A stretch of 8,008 nucleotides of DNA, from contig DQED01000294.1 in the NCBI GenBank assembly GCA_003525525.1, forward strand, positions 1-8,008, written 5' to 3'. The translations under genes and the position numbers were made by a program. The DNA comes from Desulfovibrio sp. (GTDB taxonomy: Bacteria > Desulfobacterota > Desulfovibrionia > Desulfovibrionales > Desulfovibrionaceae). Position 1 is the stretch's first letter, and the number at the start of each line of letters is the position of its first letter. Below are positions 5,898 through 8,008 of this stretch, piece after piece. A model generated the notes under the pieces. That model was not told where the DNA came from, did not search any database, and worked only from the letters and a program-made list of their open reading frames with translations.

Positions 5898-5913
5898 GAC
5901 GGGGATACTGGGG

Positions 5914-7347
5914 ATGTTACGTACCATCCGTTCCAAAATGCTCTTCGTTTTCGCCGCAAGCCTGTTCGCGGTGCTCACCCTTGCCGCGCTGCACGTGGCG
6001 AGCCTGTCCGCCCTGCGCGAACGCTACCTGGTCAGCGAGCGCATCGAGGATCTGCTCAACGACATCCTGGAAGTGCGGCGCTTCGAGAAGAACTACCTGC
6101 TCTACCACGACGCGGCGAGCCTGCGCGAGGGGCTCGACTACCTCGACGCCGTGGACCGGCTGGCCGGCGGGCTGGCCGGCGGCGCGGACAAGGAGCTCGG
6201 CGAGGCGGAATCCCGGGAGTTTTTGGACGAGCTGGCCGCCTACCGCCTGGCCCTGTCGCGCCTGCCGGCGGCGGAAGCCTCCGACGCCGGGGCGACTGAG
6301 GCCGTGCGGGCCAAGGGCAAGGCGCTCACCGATTTCGCCACGCGCCTGCTTTCGGCCAGACGGCAGCGCATCCACGAGACCATCCGCCATTCGCTGGCCG
6401 TGCCCTTCGCGTTCGCCGGCGTGTTCCTGTTCGTGACCATCGCCGTGGTCGCATTGGTTTCCACGCGGGTGCTGCGGCCGCTGGCGCTTTTGCGCGAGAC
6501 CACGCGGCGCGTGGGCGAGGGCGACTACCGGCCCGTGCCGCTGCGGCCAGGGCTGTCCGACGAGCTTTCCGGGCTGGTGGGGGCATTCAACCGCATGGCC
6601 CACCAGATCGAGGCCAACCAGGAGCATCTGCTCCAGGCGCGCAAGATGGCGGCGCTCGGCACGTTCACCGCGGGCGTGGCCCATGAGCTCAACAACCCCA
6701 TCAACAACATCACGCTCACGGCCGACGCCCTGCGCGAGGATCATGCTGCGTCCCTGGACGCGGACGGCCGCGAGCTCGTGGACGACATCGCCGGCCAGGC
6801 CGACCGGGCCGCGGACATCGTGCGCAACCTCCTCGATTTCTCGCGCACCGAGCGCCCGACGCTGACGCCCCTGGCCCCGGGCGAGGTGGCGGCCTCGTGC
6901 GCCGCGCTCGTCAAGAACCAGATGCAGGCCGCGGGCGTGGCCTTCCGCGTGGACGTGGCAAAGAACCTGCCGCTCGTGCGCGGCGACATGCGCAGCCTCC
7001 AGCAGGTGTTCGTCAACATCCTGCTCAACGCCGTCCAGGCCACGCCGCGCGGCGGCAGCGTGACGCTTTCCGTCGCGCCGGGGATGGGCGGCGGCGTCGA
7101 TTTCCGCGTGTCCGACACCGGCCCCGGGGTCGATCCCGAGGTGCGCCAGCACATCTTCGAGCCCTTTTACACCACCAAGGGCGTGGGCAACGGCACGGGG
7201 CTGGGTCTGGCCGTGGCCTACTCCCTGGTCAAGCGCCACGGCGGGCGCATCGAGGTGGAAAATCCCGAAACGGGCGGCGCGGCCTTCACCGTGCGCCTGC
7301 CCGCGGGCGAGACGGCGGCCGCGGCCGGAAAGGAGGGCCCGTCATGA
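5914..7347 (+). CDS. Membrane sensor histidine kinase (NtrB-like, HAMP)
   Basis: A 477-residue kinase. A basic start and membrane helix (about 8-28) lead to a helical periplasmic domain (about 29-158), then a second helix (about 161-183), a HAMP linker (about 184-238, with RPL after the helix and DELSGLVGAFNRMA), HisKA and HATPase_c. The phosphoacceptor is His257 in GVAHELNNPINNI. The ATP site has the N box around Asn368/Asn372 (FVNILLNAVQA), DTGPGV (401-406), FEPFYTTKG (415-423) and GNGTGLGLA (425-433). The sensor begins with RRFEKNYLLY (55-64), a pattern seen in four-helix-bundle sensors of the 4HB/HBM kind, which bind small ligands; the ligand here is unknown. The first ATG is kept because the basic residues before the helix fit membrane insertion. 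The stop overlaps the regulator start as ATGA, making this its obvious partner. Confidence 0.95.
   Translation: MLRTIRSKMLFVFAASLFAVLTLAALHVASLSALRERYLVSERIEDLLNDILEVRRFEKNYLLYHDAASLREGLDYLDAVDRLAGGLAGGADKELGEAESREFLDELAAYRLALSRLPAAEASDAGATEAVRAKGKALTDFATRLLSARRQRIHETIRHSLAVPFAFAGVFLFVTIAVVALVSTRVLRPLALLRETTRRVGEGDYRPVPLRPGLSDELSGLVGAFNRMAHQIEANQEHLLQARKMAALGTFTAGVAHELNNPINNITLTADALREDHAASLDADGRELVDDIAGQADRAADIVRNLLDFSRTERPTLTPLAPGEVAASCAALVKNQMQAAGVAFRVDVAKNLPLVRGDMRSLQQVFVNILLNAVQATPRGGSVTLSVAPGMGGGVDFRVSDTGPGVDPEVRQHIFEPFYTTKGVGNGTGLGLAVAYSLVKRHGGRIEVENPETGGAAFTVRLPAGETAAAAGKEGPS
6159..6182 (+). repeat. In-frame 12-base tandem duplication in the kinase sensor
   Basis: GCTGGCCGGCGG is present twice in direct tandem (6159-6170 and 6171-6182). 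In frame it produces LAGGLAGG at residues 83-90, in the loop between sensor helices. The two copies are identical, which suggests a recent slippage duplication that adds four residues and does not break the frame. Confidence 0.7.
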
Positions 7348-8008
7348 CCACCCGCATCGCCGTGGTGGACGACGAGACCATCGTGTGCAGCCGCCTGAGC
7401 CGCGCCCTGGGCAAGGACGGGGCCACGGTCGAGGCCTTCACCGAGGGGGGGACGTTTCTCGCCCGCCACGCCGAGGTGCCCTTCGACCTGGTCTTTCTCG
7501 ACGTGAACCTGCCCGACGGCGACGGCATCGCCCACATTCCGGCGATCAAGGCCGCGTCGCCCGCAACCGAAGTCATCGTCGTCACCGGCTACGGCTCCAT
7601 CGAGTCGGCCATCGCGGCGGTCAAGGCCGGGGCCTTCCACTACGTGCAAAAGCCGGTCAAGCTGGCCGAGGTGCGCCATCTCGCCCGTTCGGCCCTGGAG
7701 CGCGCGGCGCTGCGGCGCGAAAACCGGGAACTGCGCGAGGCGCTGCGCGAGGCCGACGGCGAAAAGCCCATCATCGGCAGCGCGCCGGCCATCCGCCGGG
7801 TCTTCGCCATGATCGACAAGGTGGCTCCGGTGGACTGCAACGTGCTGCTGCTCGGGGCGAGCGGCACGGGCAAGGAACTCGTCGCCCGGGCCATCCACCG
7901 CCAGAGCGGGCGGTCCGAGCGGCCGTTCGTGTCGTTCAACTGCGGCGGGTTTTCCGAGGAACTCATCAGCAGCGAACTGTTCGGCTACGAAAAAGGGGCC
8001 TTCACCGG
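7344..8008 (+). CDS. NtrC-family sigma-54-dependent response regulator (cut by the right edge)
   Basis: The first 221 residues are visible. A receiver (about 3-120) carries Asp9-Asp10, phosphoacceptor Asp53 (VFLDVNLPDGDG), Thr81 and Lys103 (QKPVKL). A charged helical linker (about 115-140) leads into the AAA+ domain at PIIGSAPAIRRVF. Walker A is GASGTGKE (171-178). FGYEKGAFTG follows, and the window ends inside the GAFTGA loop that contacts sigma-54. The Walker B motif and the DNA-binding domain lie beyond the edge. The ATG at 7344 overlaps the kinase stop as ATGA, with AGGAGG (7331-7336) at good spacing. It should activate sigma-54 promoters when phosphorylated by the kinase before it. The two -24/-12 sites in the divergent region are the nearest candidates. 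Confidence 0.96.
   Translation, partial: MTTRIAVVDDETIVCSRLSRALGKDGATVEAFTEGGTFLARHAEVPFDLVFLDVNLPDGDGIAHIPAIKAASPATEVIVVTGYGSIESAIAAVKAGAFHYVQKPVKLAEVRHLARSALERAALRRENRELREALREADGEKPIIGSAPAIRRVFAMIDKVAPVDCNVLLLGASGTGKELVARAIHRQSGRSERPFVSFNCGGFSEELISSELFGYEKGAFT

Noticed and set aside
5917..7239. Minus-strand open frame of 440 codons opposite the histidine kinase
   Set aside because: The plus strand encodes an unmistakable HisKA/HATPase protein; the antisense product is His/Gly/Arg-rich with no domain.
7218..7898. Minus-strand open frame of 226 codons opposite the NtrC-type regulator
   Set aside because: It lies antisense to the receiver and Walker A region and has the same shadow composition.
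1..8008. CRISPR arrays, tRNA or rRNA genes, insertion sequences
   Set aside because: No spaced repeats, tRNA-like cloverleaf, rRNA segments, transposase motifs or terminal repeats were seen; nearly all bases are in coding genes.

Overview
The window is GC-rich (visibly well above 60%), densely coded and free of mobile elements. Its gene content resembles a sulfate-reducing Desulfovibrionaceae genome of the high-GC Desulfovibrio/Solidesulfovibrio type: an NtrB/NtrC-like pair, -24/-12 promoters, a TauE/SafE permease beside a TIGR02186 membrane protein, and a PEP-synthase-like protein without the usual C-terminal barrel. There is no rRNA or other marker gene here, so the taxonomic call is an inference from gene families and base composition.

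Left block, minus strand (about 5600 down to 1). This looks like one compact operon, read right to left: an atypical universal stress protein (5584-5138), a TauE/SafE anion permease (5141-4203), a TIGR02186-type periplasmic protein with a C-terminal membrane anchor (4203-3445), an 861-residue PEP/pyruvate-binding phosphotransfer protein (3415-830), a stand-alone receiver (843-424), and the N-terminal part of a second PEP-synthase-like paralog (440 to beyond base 1). Four of the five junctions overlap and the fifth gap is 29 bases. Co-transcription and translational coupling are therefore likely.

Divergent control region (5585-5913). Each direction has a good match to the sigma-54 consensus with exact GG/GC spacing. 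One (5622-5608, minus) faces the stress-protein operon and the other (5804-5820, plus) faces the kinase gene. Between them lies a perfect 19-base palindrome (5737-5755), placed like an upstream activator site for both. Other inverted repeats and two mutually exclusive hairpins in the kinase leader are also present.

Right block, plus strand. A membrane histidine kinase (5914-7347) with a short helical periplasmic sensor overlaps by ATGA an NtrC-family sigma-54 activator (7344 to beyond 8008), which is cut by the window edge in its GAFTGA loop.

Working model (inference): the kinase senses an extracytoplasmic signal and the NtrC-type regulator binds the palindrome. It would then activate its own operon and the divergent operon through sigma-54. 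The divergent operon would make a membrane transport module (TauE/SafE plus TIGR02186), possibly for sulfite or an organosulfur anion, and a soluble module of two PEP-synthase-like paralogs flanking a receiver. The link between the transport module and the phosphotransfer/receiver module is the part that looks least described.
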